In this document: positions 1 through 8,954 of the stretch, one piece after another
Layout of the letters: every line of letters begins with the position of its first letter
Numbering within the stretch: the stretch's first letter is position 1
Source of the DNA: JAQYVZ01 sp035269105
GTDB lineage: Bacteria; Desulfobacterota; Desulfuromonadia; Desulfuromonadales; BM103
NCBI GenBank assembly: GCA_035269105.1
Contig: DATFJP010000008.1
Coordinates: forward strand, 1-40,804
Direction: 5' to 3'
Length of the DNA: 40,804 nt
Notes under the pieces: model-generated
Told to the model about the DNA's origin: nothing
What the model saw: the letters and a program-made list of their open reading frames with translations, nothing else
Databases searched by the model: none
Program-made: the position numbers and the translations under genes

Positions 1-846
1 CTGCTGCCGGAACTGCTGACCGACCTCGGTTTCGAACTGACCGAACTCAATTCCCATGTCCACGAGAAAGGGGTCCTGCAGTCGGACGAGGAACAACAGC
101 AAGCGCTTGACAAACTGAGCCGGATCGTGGTCACTCTGGACGCCGACGCCGGCTTCTGGCTCGGGCCCTCGGGGGAGAAAGTCCGCATCGTGTCTTCCTC
201 AGGCCGGATTTTGACCGACCTGGAAGCCTTGAACCTCCTGACCGCCCTGGTCACCAGGACCGAACCGACCGGCCTCGTTCTGGCGCCGGTTGCGGCCCCC
301 GACACCCTCGATCTTATGGCTCGGGACACCGGCATGACGGTCCGTCGGGCCCGTGCCGATGGCCGCTCCCTGGTCGAGGCGGCCAGAGATCGCCAGGCTC
401 GGCTGGTGGGGTCGCTTGACGGCCGTTTCGGCTTCCCAGCATTTCAGGCCCATTTTGACGGGCTTTATACGATTGCCAAATTGATGGAGTTGTCCGCTCA
501 GACCGGGCTGTCCCTGGATGCTGCCCTCGACAAAGTCCCCATCTCCACCTATCATCATGTTCAGATCCCCTGCTCCTGGGAATACAAAGGGGGCCTGATG
601 CGCAGGATGAGCGAAGAAGCGGTCGATCAGGAGGCATCCTTCATCGACGGCGTTCGCATCGAAACCGGCGGCGGCTGGGTCCTGACTCTTCCCGACCCCT
701 ACCGCCCGGTGGCTCATCTTTACTGTGAATCCAGGGACCAGGCTGCAGCCGATCGGCTGCGCGACACCTATCAGGCCAAAATCAGGAACTGGCTTGAAGA
801 GATGGCCAATCCTGATGCCGGCGGCGAAGATGGGCCAAGCGGTTGA
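1..846 (+). CDS. Phosphomannomutase/phosphoglucomutase-like C-terminal part, 5' truncated
   Basis: The reading frame is open from the first base of the window to the TGA at 844-846, so the gene starts upstream and only about 281 C-terminal residues are seen. The visible part resembles the end of the alpha-D-phosphohexomutase superfamily. A segment near the C-terminus reads PVAHLYCESRD and is followed by a charged helix, as in the phosphate-binding domain IV of these mutases. Related deltaproteobacteria and cyanobacteria carry a long fusion of a sugar-1-phosphate nucleotidyltransferase and a phosphohexomutase beside glycogen genes, and this is probably its mutase end. The catalytic phosphoserine and metal loop would lie outside the window, so activity cannot be judged. 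The location just upstream of galT, a GH13 protein and glgA supports a role in sugar-phosphate or glycogen metabolism. The specific substrate is unknown. Confidence 0.65.
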   Translation: MLPELLTDLGFELTELNSHVHEKGVLQSDEEQQQALDKLSRIVVTLDADAGFWLGPSGEKVRIVSSSGRILTDLEALNLLTALVTRTEPTGLVLAPVAAPDTLDLMARDTGMTVRRARADGRSLVEAARDRQARLVGSLDGRFGFPAFQAHFDGLYTIAKLMELSAQTGLSLDAALDKVPISTYHHVQIPCSWEYKGGLMRRMSEEAVDQEASFIDGVRIETGGGWVLTLPDPYRPVAHLYCESRDQAAADRLRDTYQAKIRNWLEEMANPDAGGEDGPSG

Positions 847-914
847 CCTGGATGACCTCTCAGGGTCGGCAATAATCCACTGATGCAATTTTTACAATAA
901 CGAGGTAATCGCTC

Positions 915-1955
915 GTGTCCGAATTTCGTTGGGATCCACTGAAACGCACCTGGTCGATAACTGCGAACCACCGGGAAAGACATCCGCGCGAATTTTTTGT
1001 CGACCGCCAGCGGGTGACCATGACCGCCTGCCCTTTCTGCCCGGGTCGCGAAGATCGCACGCCACCGGAGGTCTTCGCCGTGCGCAATCCGGTCGAGGGC
1101 TCCGCTTTCTCGCCATGGCGGGTCCGGGTCGTGCCCAACAAGTTCCCGCTGCTGCGGATCGAAGGCGCACTCGACCGGCATCCCGAAGGTCTTTATCAGG
1201 CGATGCAGGGCATCGGCGCCCACGAAGTCATCATCGAGACCCCGGACCACGACCAGAGCCTCGCCGACCTGGATCTGAAGCAGCTGACCTGCATCTTTCA
1301 GGCCTATCGGCAGAGGCTGCTCGACCTGCGGCTCGACAAGCGATTCCGCTATCTGCAGATTTTCAAAAACCATGGAGTCGAAGCCGGTTCGCCGGTCTCC
1401 CATCCCCATTCCCAGTTGATGGCCGTGCCGATCACCCCGCCGCTGCTCAAGGTCGAACTGAATGCCTGCCGCAGTTATTACCAGGAACAGCAACGCTGCC
1501 TGTCCTGCGACCTCATTGCCCAGGACCGGGCAGATGGACGCCGGGTTGTCTACGACGATGAACATTTTATCGTGGTCACCCCCTACGCATCGACATCTCC
1601 TTTCGAACTTCGCCTGTTCCCCGTCCGCCACAACCATGACTTTGCCCTGGAAACCGATCAGGCCCTGGCCCAATTTGCCGCCGCCCTGCGCAACACCCTG
1701 CAGAGGCTGCGCAGCCTGCTGCGCGACCCACCGTACAATTTTATTCTGCACACGGCGCCGCCGGCCCATCCCCGGGCCGGCAGACCGGATGACTGGATGT
1801 CGCTGGCGAATGACTTTCACTGGCACCTGGAGTTGGTGCCGCGCCTCAAGCGGATCGCCGGCTTTGAGTGGGGCAGCGGGGTTTTTATCAACAGCATGCC
1901 CTCCGAAGATGCCGCCCGCCACCTGCGCAGTGTCGACATGCCCACCAGGCTTTGA
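915..1955 (+). CDS. galT: Galactose-1-phosphate uridylyltransferase (GalT)
   Basis: A 346-residue HIT-superfamily protein that exchanges UMP between UDP-glucose and galactose-1-phosphate, or a closely related hexose-1-phosphate. The GTG start at 915 follows a GAGG at 902-905. The N-terminus carries the family's CPFC zinc pair (C39, C42). The active-site motif is HPHSQ (H163, H165, Q167), the usual HPHGQ with Ser for Gly; H165 is the expected uridylylated residue. A second conserved stretch near the C-terminus (FHWHLELVPR) supplies the second metal-site histidines. Length is typical for the family. In a glycogen cluster of this type the enzyme may act as a nucleotidyl or ADP-sugar transferase rather than in galactose use, because no galK or galE is adjacent. 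That alternative is inference. The GH13 gene follows 35 bases later. Confidence 0.88.
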   Translation: MSEFRWDPLKRTWSITANHRERHPREFFVDRQRVTMTACPFCPGREDRTPPEVFAVRNPVEGSAFSPWRVRVVPNKFPLLRIEGALDRHPEGLYQAMQGIGAHEVIIETPDHDQSLADLDLKQLTCIFQAYRQRLLDLRLDKRFRYLQIFKNHGVEAGSPVSHPHSQLMAVPITPPLLKVELNACRSYYQEQQRCLSCDLIAQDRADGRRVVYDDEHFIVVTPYASTSPFELRLFPVRHNHDFALETDQALAQFAAALRNTLQRLRSLLRDPPYNFILHTAPPAHPRAGRPDDWMSLANDFHWHLELVPRLKRIAGFEWGSGVFINSMPSEDAARHLRSVDMPTRL

Positions 1956-1990
1956 GGCCGACATCAAGGCCGTTGCCGACGAGAGGTTCG

Positions 1991-4900
1991 ATGAGTTCCG
2001 AACGTGACAGGCATGACTGCCCGCAGTTTCTGTTCAACCCGGAAAGCCGTCGTCGTCTGGTCGATCAGCGCCTGCAGGCCTTGCTGACTCGAGGCATCGA
2101 CCTGGAGACGGCCAGGCGCCTGGCTCTGGGACTGGGCCTCAGCGGTTCGCGACTGTACCTTCTGGCCCAGTTGAACGCTGCAATCAGCTGCTGTAGCGCG
2201 CGCTACCTGGAACATTATGGTTTCCAGCCGGGCCGACGGACTCTGCAGTTTCGCGGCCGGGCGTTTCCTCTGGCGTCATTGGCCAATACCTGTGCTCTCT
2301 TTCAGCAGCATTACCAGCTGCCGGACATCCCGGAACCGGCCCAGTTAATCGAATCCGACAACCGCCAGACGCTGGCAGGCCGACAACAGCTGATCGCCGC
2401 CATCTGTCTGCTGAACATTCAGACCGAGAATCCCGCGCTGCAGGACCTGATCCCGCTCTTCCGGGAAGCAGACCCGGCCAGCCGCAGCCGCTTCGAATTC
2501 ATTCTCGATCATCTTTCGAGCCTGCCCTTCGACCCCCAGGCTGCCCCCCCCTGGGGGCAGCCGCTCAAATCCCTGCTGTTGTCCCCCGTCAAAGCCTCTC
2601 CCCACGACCTGGCCGGGCAGGTCGCCTATGTGATTGCCCATTGGCGGCACTGGCTGCCGACCGGATTGCTGCGCAATCTTGAAGTCGGCGCAGCGCTTCT
2701 TCGGGAAGAAGCCGTGATTCGCGCGCCTGGCCCCGGTCCCGCGCCCCTCCCTGATTATCGAGCCGGACTCGAAACCTGGGAGCCGGCCGCCTTTTCCGCC
2801 GATACCGACTGGATGCCGAATGTGGTGCTGATCGCCAAGTCGGTGCATGTCTGGTTGGGCCAGCTCGGCCGGCAGCACCAGTCTAACATCACCACCCTCG
2901 ATCAGATTCCCGACCGCGAGCTCGACCGGCTCGCTGGCTGGGGCTTCAATGCCCTGTGGCTGATCGGCATCTGGGAACGATCCCCGGCATCGCGCCGGAT
3001 CAAGCAGATGCGGGGCAATCCTGAAGCGGAAGCCTCCGCTTATGCCCTGCACAGCTACCGGGTCGCAGGCGATCTCGGCGGCGAACCGGCGCTGGCAGAC
3101 CTCGAGGGGCGTTGTGCTGCGCGCGGCATCCGCCTGGCCTGCGACGTCGTGCCGAACCATACCGGCATCGATGCGGAGTGGGTCAGACAGCACCCGGACT
3201 GGTACATTCAGGACAGTGCGCCGCCCTATCCGGGCTACCGGTTCATGGGACCGGACCTGTGCGAAGATGCCGAGATCAGTGTTCGTATCGAGGACGGCTA
3301 CTGGGACCACAGTGATGCTGCGGTGGTCTTCGAGCACGTCGATCACCGCAATGGCCGCCGACGTTATCTCTATCACGGCAATGACGGTACTCACATGCCC
3401 TGGAACGACACGGCCCAGCTGAATTTCCTGCTGCCGGAAGTACGGCAGGCCATGTCCGATCTGATCGTGGCGACAGCCCGGCGGTTCCGCCTGATCCGTT
3501 TCGACGCCGCCATGACACTGGCCCGCAAGCATTTCCGCCGTTTGTGGTTCCCGCCGCCCGGCGGCAGTGCCGGAGTCCCTTCGCGATCTGCTTTCTGGAT
3601 GACGGACGAAGACTTCGCAGCCGCCTTTCCCGTTGAATTCTGGCGGGAAGTCGTCGACCGCATCGGCCGGGAAGCGCCGGATACACTGTTGATTGCCGAG
3701 GCTTTCTGGTTGATGGAAAGCTATTTCGTGCGCAACCTCGGCATGCACCGGGTCTACAACAGCGCTTTCATGCATTTGCTCAAGCGCGAGGAGAATGCCA
3801 AGTTCCGGAAAATCTTGAAGGACACCCTGGCATACAACCCGGAGATCCTGAAACGCTATGTCAATTTTATGAACAATCCCGACGAAGCAACCGCTGTTGA
3901 ACAGTTTGGCAAGGGCGACAAGTATTTCGGCACTGCGGCCCTGCTCGCGACCCTGCCGGGGCTGCCCATGTTCGGGCACGGTCAGATGGAAGGTTACCGG
4001 GAAAAATACGGCATGGAATTCCGGCGGGCCTACTGGGAGGAAATGCCGGATGAAGGATTTGTCGCCCACCACGAAGCCCAGATCTGCCCTCTGCTGCGCC
4101 AGCGTCACCTGTTTGCGGACATCGCCCGGTTTGCTTTTTACGACCTGACGACCGCGCAGGGCGTCAATGAAAACGTGATCGCCTTCAGCAACGGCACCGC
4201 GCAGGGCACCTGCCTGGTTATTTTCAACAACTGTGCCGAACCGGCTGGCGGCAAAATCTCGATATCCGCCCCCAAAGCAGATCCCGACCGAGAGGGCGAG
4301 GCCGTCCCGGGACGGCCTCTGGACGCGGAACTCGGACTCGAGCTTGGCGGTGACGTCGCCTTCTGCCGCTTCCGCGACCATGGCAGCGGTCTGGAATATC
4401 TGCGGCCGGCCGAGGCTCTGCGCAAGGGGCTGACGGTCTCCCTGCAGGGATACCAATACCAGGTTCTCTACGACTTTCGCACCCTGACCGATCCGCAGGG
4501 CAAGTGGGCACGTCTCTACCGCCACCTCGGCGATGTCGGCGCCGCCGACCTGGACGCCACCAGTCTGCGCTTCCGGCAGCCGGACCTCTGGCAGGCGACG
4601 CAGCGTCTGTTTGCCGCCGAGCGCCTGCAGGAGCTGGCCGGCAAGATGGTCGCGTACCCGTTTCCGGAAACCACCCTGGTCCGCATGGATAAACTGAGTG
4701 GCGACTTTGGACACTGGCTGCAGACTCTTGCCGCGGCAGCCGTGCTGCCGACGTTTCCTTACAACGGCGAGCCCCTGCGGCTGCGCCTGCAGCTGATGGC
4801 CGACCGCCTCCGCAAGGGGCTGGCCGATCCGGTCAGCGGACCGGGTCTGCAAACACTCTGGGCTGGCAGCGAAGCCTTGCAAAACCTTGCCGGGGCTCTT

Positions 4901-5362
4901 CTCGGCTGGCAACTGCTCGAGCAATGCCTGCAGCAGGCCTGTCCGCCTGGCAACCGCATCCAATTTGCCGACAACCTTGACGACTTGGGCATTGCCGCGT
5001 CCTGGCGGCAAGGGGCAGAGGAAGAGGTCGGCCAGTCCCGACCGATGCTCGCCGAACTGCTGCTGCGAACGGCCGCCTGCCTGCCGCACCCCTCGTCGAG
5101 TCTGATCTCCTTGCAGGAACTCATCACCGATCTGCAGCTTGGCAACTGGCTGGGCATCAATGATCACAACGGTGAAACCTGGTTCGACCGGGACCGCATG
5201 CTTCGTCTGTGCGGCGCCCTGGTCCTGCAGAACTTTCTGCTGCCGACCGGCTCGGTCGTCCGCCTGACGGCCGACCTGGTCATTTTCAGGCGCCGTGTCC
5301 AGCGCGTGCAGGCCTGCGGCTGCCGGCTGGATGAGTTCCTGGTGGCCGACGGCAGGAGCTGA
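1991..5362 (+). CDS. Large GH13 alpha-amylase family protein
   Basis: A 1123-residue cytoplasmic-looking protein without a signal peptide. The ATG at 1991 is chosen because GAGAGG precedes it and it lies after the galT stop; the open frame itself extends upstream into galT. The central part is a GH13 (beta/alpha)8 barrel with recognisable conserved regions: DVVPNHTGI (region I), IRFDAAM with nucleophile D505 (region II), and LIAEAFW with acid/base E570 (region III). Region IV reads NNPDEA around D631, with proline at 630 where most GH13 enzymes have the substrate-binding histidine. About 300 residues before and 400 after the barrel are not recognised. The position between galT and glgA suggests alpha-glucan processing (hydrolase or transglycosylase, possibly branching or maltosyl transfer). 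The exact reaction cannot be read from the sequence. Confidence 0.85.
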   Translation: MSSERDRHDCPQFLFNPESRRRLVDQRLQALLTRGIDLETARRLALGLGLSGSRLYLLAQLNAAISCCSARYLEHYGFQPGRRTLQFRGRAFPLASLANTCALFQQHYQLPDIPEPAQLIESDNRQTLAGRQQLIAAICLLNIQTENPALQDLIPLFREADPASRSRFEFILDHLSSLPFDPQAAPPWGQPLKSLLLSPVKASPHDLAGQVAYVIAHWRHWLPTGLLRNLEVGAALLREEAVIRAPGPGPAPLPDYRAGLETWEPAAFSADTDWMPNVVLIAKSVHVWLGQLGRQHQSNITTLDQIPDRELDRLAGWGFNALWLIGIWERSPASRRIKQMRGNPEAEASAYALHSYRVAGDLGGEPALADLEGRCAARGIRLACDVVPNHTGIDAEWVRQHPDWYIQDSAPPYPGYRFMGPDLCEDAEISVRIEDGYWDHSDAAVVFEHVDHRNGRRRYLYHGNDGTHMPWNDTAQLNFLLPEVRQAMSDLIVATARRFRLIRFDAAMTLARKHFRRLWFPPPGGSAGVPSRSAFWMTDEDFAAAFPVEFWREVVDRIGREAPDTLLIAEAFWLMESYFVRNLGMHRVYNSAFMHLLKREENAKFRKILKDTLAYNPEILKRYVNFMNNPDEATAVEQFGKGDKYFGTAALLATLPGLPMFGHGQMEGYREKYGMEFRRAYWEEMPDEGFVAHHEAQICPLLRQRHLFADIARFAFYDLTTAQGVNENVIAFSNGTAQGTCLVIFNNCAEPAGGKISISAPKADPDREGEAVPGRPLDAELGLELGGDVAFCRFRDHGSGLEYLRPAEALRKGLTVSLQGYQYQVLYDFRTLTDPQGKWARLYRHLGDVGAADLDATSLRFRQPDLWQATQRLFAAERLQELAGKMVAYPFPETTLVRMDKLSGDFGHWLQTLAAAAVLPTFPYNGEPLRLRLQLMADRLRKGLADPVSGPGLQTLWAGSEALQNLAGALLGWQLLEQCLQQACPPGNRIQFADNLDDLGIAASWRQGAEEEVGQSRPMLAELLLRTAACLPHPSSSLISLQELITDLQLGNWLGINDHNGETWFDRDRMLRLCGALVLQNFLLPTGSVVRLTADLVIFRRRVQRVQACGCRLDEFLVADGRS

Positions 5363-5422
5363 CCGCTGGGCAATTAAAAACATAGGGCAGGCACTGGGCT
5401 CTGCCCCTACGGGGACAATGAT

Positions 5423-6892
5423 ATGTCTGATCGCTCGCTGAACATCCTGATGGTCGCCTCCGAGGCCGCCCCTTTCGCCAAGACCGGCGGCCTGGCCGAC
5501 GTGGTCGGCGCTCTGCCGCCCGCATTGCAGGCCCGAGGCCATGATGTCCGCGTGGTTCTGCCCGGATATCGCTGTGTCCGCCAATCCGGCGCTCCCCTGC
5601 GTCGCAGCCGCGCCAAAATCCCGGTTCCGGTCGGCGGCCGGCTCTACCCGGCAGGATATCGGGAAGGCAGGTTGGACGAGGTGCCGGTTTACTTCATCGA
5701 AGCCCCCGAGCTTTTCGACCGGGACGGCCTCTACGGCGAGCAGGGTCAGGATTACCCGGACAACGCCCTACGCTTCGGCCTGCTCAGCCGGGCCGCTCTC
5801 GAACTGGCCCGCCGGCTCGATTTCAAGCCTGACATCGTGCATGCCCACGATTGGCAGACGGGACTGGTTCCGGTTTATCTCCATCAGCATTTGTGGCGGG
5901 ATCCGCATTTCATCAACACCGGCAGCCTCTTTTCAATTCACAACCTCGGCTACCAGGGTCTTTTCGCAGCGGAATCACTGACCGAACTCGGCCTGGATTC
6001 GGCCCTTTTCGACATCGACCGCCTGGAGTACCACGGCATGATCTCGCTGCTGAAAGGCGGGATTCGCTATGCCGACCGGGTCAACACTGTCTCGCCAACT
6101 TACTGCCGGGAAATTCAGACCCCGGAATTCGGCATGGGCTTCGAGGGCTTGCTGACATCCAGGCGCAACCGCCTGCACGGCATTCTCAATGGTTTGGATG
6201 CTGCTCTCTGGAATCCGCAAGGCGACCCGGCCCTGCCGCAGCGATATTCGGCTGATAATCCGCAGGGCAAGCAGGTCTGCAAGCAAGCCCTGCAGGAGGA
6301 GCTCGGCCTGCAGCCGGACCCGGCGATCCCGATCGTGGCCATGGTCACTCGCCTCGATCCCCAAAAGGGCATCGATCTGCTGATCGAAAACTGGCAGGAC
6401 CTCCTCGCCCGCAAACTCCAGCTGGTCATACTCGGTTCGGGGACGCCTCGCTATGAACGCCAGCTCGACGAGCTGGCCCGAACCTGTCCCGGCCGGAGCA
6501 AGGTCCTGAAAGGGTTTAACGATCCTTTGGCCCGCCGGATCTATGCCGGCAGCGACCTGTTCCTGATGCCGAGTCGCTACGAACCCTGTGGTCTCGGTCA
6601 GCTGATCGCTCTGCGCTACGGTTCGGTGCCGGTGGTGCGAGCGACCGGCGGCCTGGCGGACACCATCAGCGACCCGCAGGATGCGGCCGAAGAAGCCAAC
6701 GGTTTTCTTTTTGCCGAGGATTCGGCAAGCGCCCTGCTCCAAGCCCTGGACCGGGCTTTGTCCGCCTACGACCGGCCACCATTCTGGAGAAAACTGGTTG
6801 AACGCGGCATGCACCAGGATTTTTCCTGGCAGGGGGCAGCGGCTGCCTATGTTGCCTTATACCGGAGGATCAACGATGACCGATCAGGATAA
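5423..6892 (+). CDS. glgA: Glycogen synthase (GlgA, GT5)
   Basis: A 489-residue GT5 family glycogen/starch synthase that transfers glucose from ADP-glucose to the non-reducing end of alpha-1,4-glucan. The N-terminal KTGGLADV motif (K20 onwards) is the ADP-glucose-binding signature. The C-terminal Rossmann domain carries VTRLDPQKG and SRYEPCGLGQL with E387, which corresponds to the conserved catalytic-loop glutamate. Length matches bacterial GlgA. The ATG at 5423 follows a GGGGACA at 5411-5417. The gene lies 60 bases after the GH13 gene in the same direction, which makes a shared transcript likely. The last 17 bases overlap the next small gene. Confidence 0.95.
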   Translation: MSDRSLNILMVASEAAPFAKTGGLADVVGALPPALQARGHDVRVVLPGYRCVRQSGAPLRRSRAKIPVPVGGRLYPAGYREGRLDEVPVYFIEAPELFDRDGLYGEQGQDYPDNALRFGLLSRAALELARRLDFKPDIVHAHDWQTGLVPVYLHQHLWRDPHFINTGSLFSIHNLGYQGLFAAESLTELGLDSALFDIDRLEYHGMISLLKGGIRYADRVNTVSPTYCREIQTPEFGMGFEGLLTSRRNRLHGILNGLDAALWNPQGDPALPQRYSADNPQGKQVCKQALQEELGLQPDPAIPIVAMVTRLDPQKGIDLLIENWQDLLARKLQLVILGSGTPRYERQLDELARTCPGRSKVLKGFNDPLARRIYAGSDLFLMPSRYEPCGLGQLIALRYGSVPVVRATGGLADTISDPQDAAEEANGFLFAEDSASALLQALDRALSAYDRPPFWRKLVERGMHQDFSWQGAAAAYVALYRRINDDRSG

Positions 6893-7088
6893 ACCGGTCC
6901 CCCCGGACCGGATGGATGCTCAGGAGGAAGCTCTGGACGAATTCGCGGAACTCGAACAGGCGATCCGGCGCCGGTTGCGCAGCAACCAGCGTTTTCTCGA
7001 ACGGTTTCTGGATGAGGACTTCGATGATGAAGAAGAGGACGCAGTCTTGGGGGACGATAAAGACGGTTCCGCCGAGGGGGAGACGTGA
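6876..7088 (+). CDS. Small acidic protein, unknown function
   Basis: A 70-residue, strongly acidic protein that starts inside the glgA end. The ATG at 6876 has a good GGAGG (6864-6868) seven bases before it. The overlap with glgA suggests translational coupling. The middle forms a likely amphipathic helix rich in Glu, Arg and Leu (about residues 17-45). The tail is almost entirely Asp, Glu and Gly. I recognise no domain. The coupling suggests a partner or modulator of glycogen metabolism, but this is inference; it could also be an unimportant conserved tail gene. Confidence 0.6.
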   Translation: MTDQDKPVPPDRMDAQEEALDEFAELEQAIRRRLRSNQRFLERFLDEDFDDEEEDAVLGDDKDGSAEGET

Positions 7089-7113
7089 ACTGCAACAACC
7101 CGGGAAAGGGCCG

Positions 7114-7482
7114 TCAGTCGTCCGCCCGGGTCTGAGCGTGGAGGCGATCCAGATATTCCTGCCACTCGACCGGTAACAGATCTTTTTTCCGGGTGTTGCA
7201 CTCCTTGCAGGCCGGCACGCAGTTGCCGCGCGTGCTGCGGCCGCCGCGGACCAGCGGCACGATATGGTCCAGAGTCAGGTCCCGCGGCGGCACTGCGGCC
7301 TGGCAATAGTGGCAGCGGCCGGCGGCGATCCGATTGCGCCACCACTGGCTGCGGCGCAGTTCACGGGCCTTTTGCCGCTCCCGCCGCAGCTGCTCTTCGG
7401 AGACATTTTCCCAGAAATCCATCTTGACATCCCAACGGGGCGAAGGGTTTGAATTGAGGGGCTTCATTTCCCGAAAGCTCAT
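7114..7482 (-). CDS. HNH endonuclease family protein
   Basis: A 122-residue protein with a complete HNH fold in its second half. There is a zinc pair CHYC (C57, C60), the catalytic LDHIVP (D72, H73), N87, and a second zinc pair CKEC (C92, C95) followed by N96. This is the small stand-alone HNH type related to McrA and 5-methylcytosine-dependent nucleases. The role could be DNA nicking or restriction; no partner methylase or phage gene is nearby. The gene is convergent with the glycogen operon and divergent from trkA. The start is uncertain. The ATG at 7482 has a TATAGC-like -10 immediately upstream, which would favour the ATG at 7464 (after a GGGAA) as the real start. Confidence 0.82.
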   Translation of the reverse strand: MSFREMKPLNSNPSPRWDVKMDFWENVSEEQLRRERQKARELRRSQWWRNRIAAGRCHYCQAAVPPRDLTLDHIVPLVRGGRSTRGNCVPACKECNTRKKDLLPVEWQEYLDRLHAQTRADD

Positions 7483-7594
7483 GCTATAGTGCGAATTTTA
7501 AAGCAGTTCGGGCACCAGGGCAAGGCAGTCGCAGTGGCCCGGCGCAGAAAGAGCAAAACGGCTGTCCCGGCCACCCGGGGAAAGTTTCAATGCC

Positions 7595-8947
7595 ATGAAT
7601 ATACTGATTGTCGGTGCCGGACAGGTCGGCCAGTTCCTTTCGGAGCGGCTCTCGCTCGAAAGGCATGATGTCACCTTGATCGACCGCGATCAGGAGCATC
7701 TCAACGAAGCCCAGGACCGTCTCAACGTGCTCACCGTGCTCGGCAACGGTGCCAGCGCTGAAGATATGGAAAAGGCCGGTATCAAGGACATGGATATCGT
7801 CATGGCGGTCACCGATCTCGACGAGGTCAACATCCTGGCCTGCCTGCTGGCCCGCGAGTATGGGGTGCACCGGCGGATCGCCCGCATCAAGAGCATCGAC
7901 TATCAGAGCCACGGCGCTGTGCTTTCCAAGGAGAAACTGGGCATTGATCTGATGATCAACCCTGACGATGCCGTTGCCGACGAACTGGCCAACCTGGCCG
8001 GGCGGGCCGGCACCTTCGACGTCGCGGAATTCGTTGGCGGCGAAATTCAGTTTCTCGGCTACCGGATCACCGAAAGCAGCCCCTTGTGCAACCTGACCCT
8101 GCGCGAACTCGGCGAGATCCGGGGGATGTATCGGTTTATCATCGCCGCCATCACGCGCCACGGCCAGACCATCATCCCGCGCGGCGACGACACCATCCAG
8201 GTCGGCGACAGCATTTTCATCTTTGCCCACAAGGAAGAGCTGCCGGCCATCCAGTACATGCTGAAAATCGAGGAGGAGCCGAAGCGGCGCACCCGCCGCG
8301 CCTTCATTCTCGGCGGTAGCCGCATCGGCCTGCGGCTGGCCCGCAATCTCGAAGAACGGCATTTCAGTGTCCGCCTGGTCGAACGGGACCCGTCACGCTG
8401 CGAAGCCCTGTCGGCCAAATTGAAGAAAACCATGGTCATCCAGGCGGAAGGAGCCGATATCAGAACCCTGCTCGATGAAGGGGTGGGCCGGGCCGATGTC
8501 TTCATTGCCGTCACCGAGAACGACGAAACCAATATCCTCTGCTCGCTGCTCTGCCGGCATCACGGCACCTCGCGCACCCTGGCCCTGGTCAGTCGTCCCG
8601 AACTGCTCGACCTGGCGCCTTCGCTGGGCATCGATGCCTGCGTCTCGCCGCGGCTGTCGGCGGCGGGAGCCATTTTGAAATATGTCCGGCGCGGTGACGT
8701 CCTCTCTCTGGCTGCGGTCGAGGGGAGCAATTCGGAAGTGCTCGAAATCCTCATCAAGGAGGACAGCCTGATCGTCAATACCCCCCTCAAAGATTTGAAT
8801 GTCCCGCGCGGCGCCTTGATCGGCATCATCGTCCACGGCGACAAATTCCAGATTCCGGACGGTGACAGCATCTTGAAGGCTGGCGACCGGGTCCTGGTTT
8901 TTTCTCTGCCGGCGGCCCTGTCCAAGGTCGAGCGGTTCTTCGAATAA
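7595..8947 (+). CDS. trkA: Trk potassium uptake regulatory subunit TrkA
   Basis: A 450-residue cytoplasmic NAD(H)-binding subunit of the Trk/Ktr potassium transporter. It has the duplicated RCK arrangement: a Rossmann half starting with GAGQVG (residues 7-12), a TrkA_C domain around 140-220, a second Rossmann half starting at FILGGSRIG (about 230), and a second TrkA_C domain at the end. Length is standard for two-RCK TrkA. The ATG at 7595 follows GGGGAAAG at 7579-7586. The trkH gene begins 7 bases after the stop, so the two are certainly co-transcribed and form one gating ring plus channel unit. Confidence 0.95.
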   Translation: MNILIVGAGQVGQFLSERLSLERHDVTLIDRDQEHLNEAQDRLNVLTVLGNGASAEDMEKAGIKDMDIVMAVTDLDEVNILACLLAREYGVHRRIARIKSIDYQSHGAVLSKEKLGIDLMINPDDAVADELANLAGRAGTFDVAEFVGGEIQFLGYRITESSPLCNLTLRELGEIRGMYRFIIAAITRHGQTIIPRGDDTIQVGDSIFIFAHKEELPAIQYMLKIEEEPKRRTRRAFILGGSRIGLRLARNLEERHFSVRLVERDPSRCEALSAKLKKTMVIQAEGADIRTLLDEGVGRADVFIAVTENDETNILCSLLCRHHGTSRTLALVSRPELLDLAPSLGIDACVSPRLSAAGAILKYVRRGDVLSLAAVEGSNSEVLEILIKEDSLIVNTPLKDLNVPRGALIGIIVHGDKFQIPDGDSILKAGDRVLVFSLPAALSKVERFFE

Positions 8948-8954
8948 GCGCGTC

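Noticed and set aside
2345..5584. A 1079-codon open frame antisense to the GH13 gene
   Set aside because: It mirrors a well supported GH13 gene with intact motifs. High GC at third positions leaves long open frames on the other strand. The product has no recognisable domain and an unusual Gly/Gln/Val/His composition.
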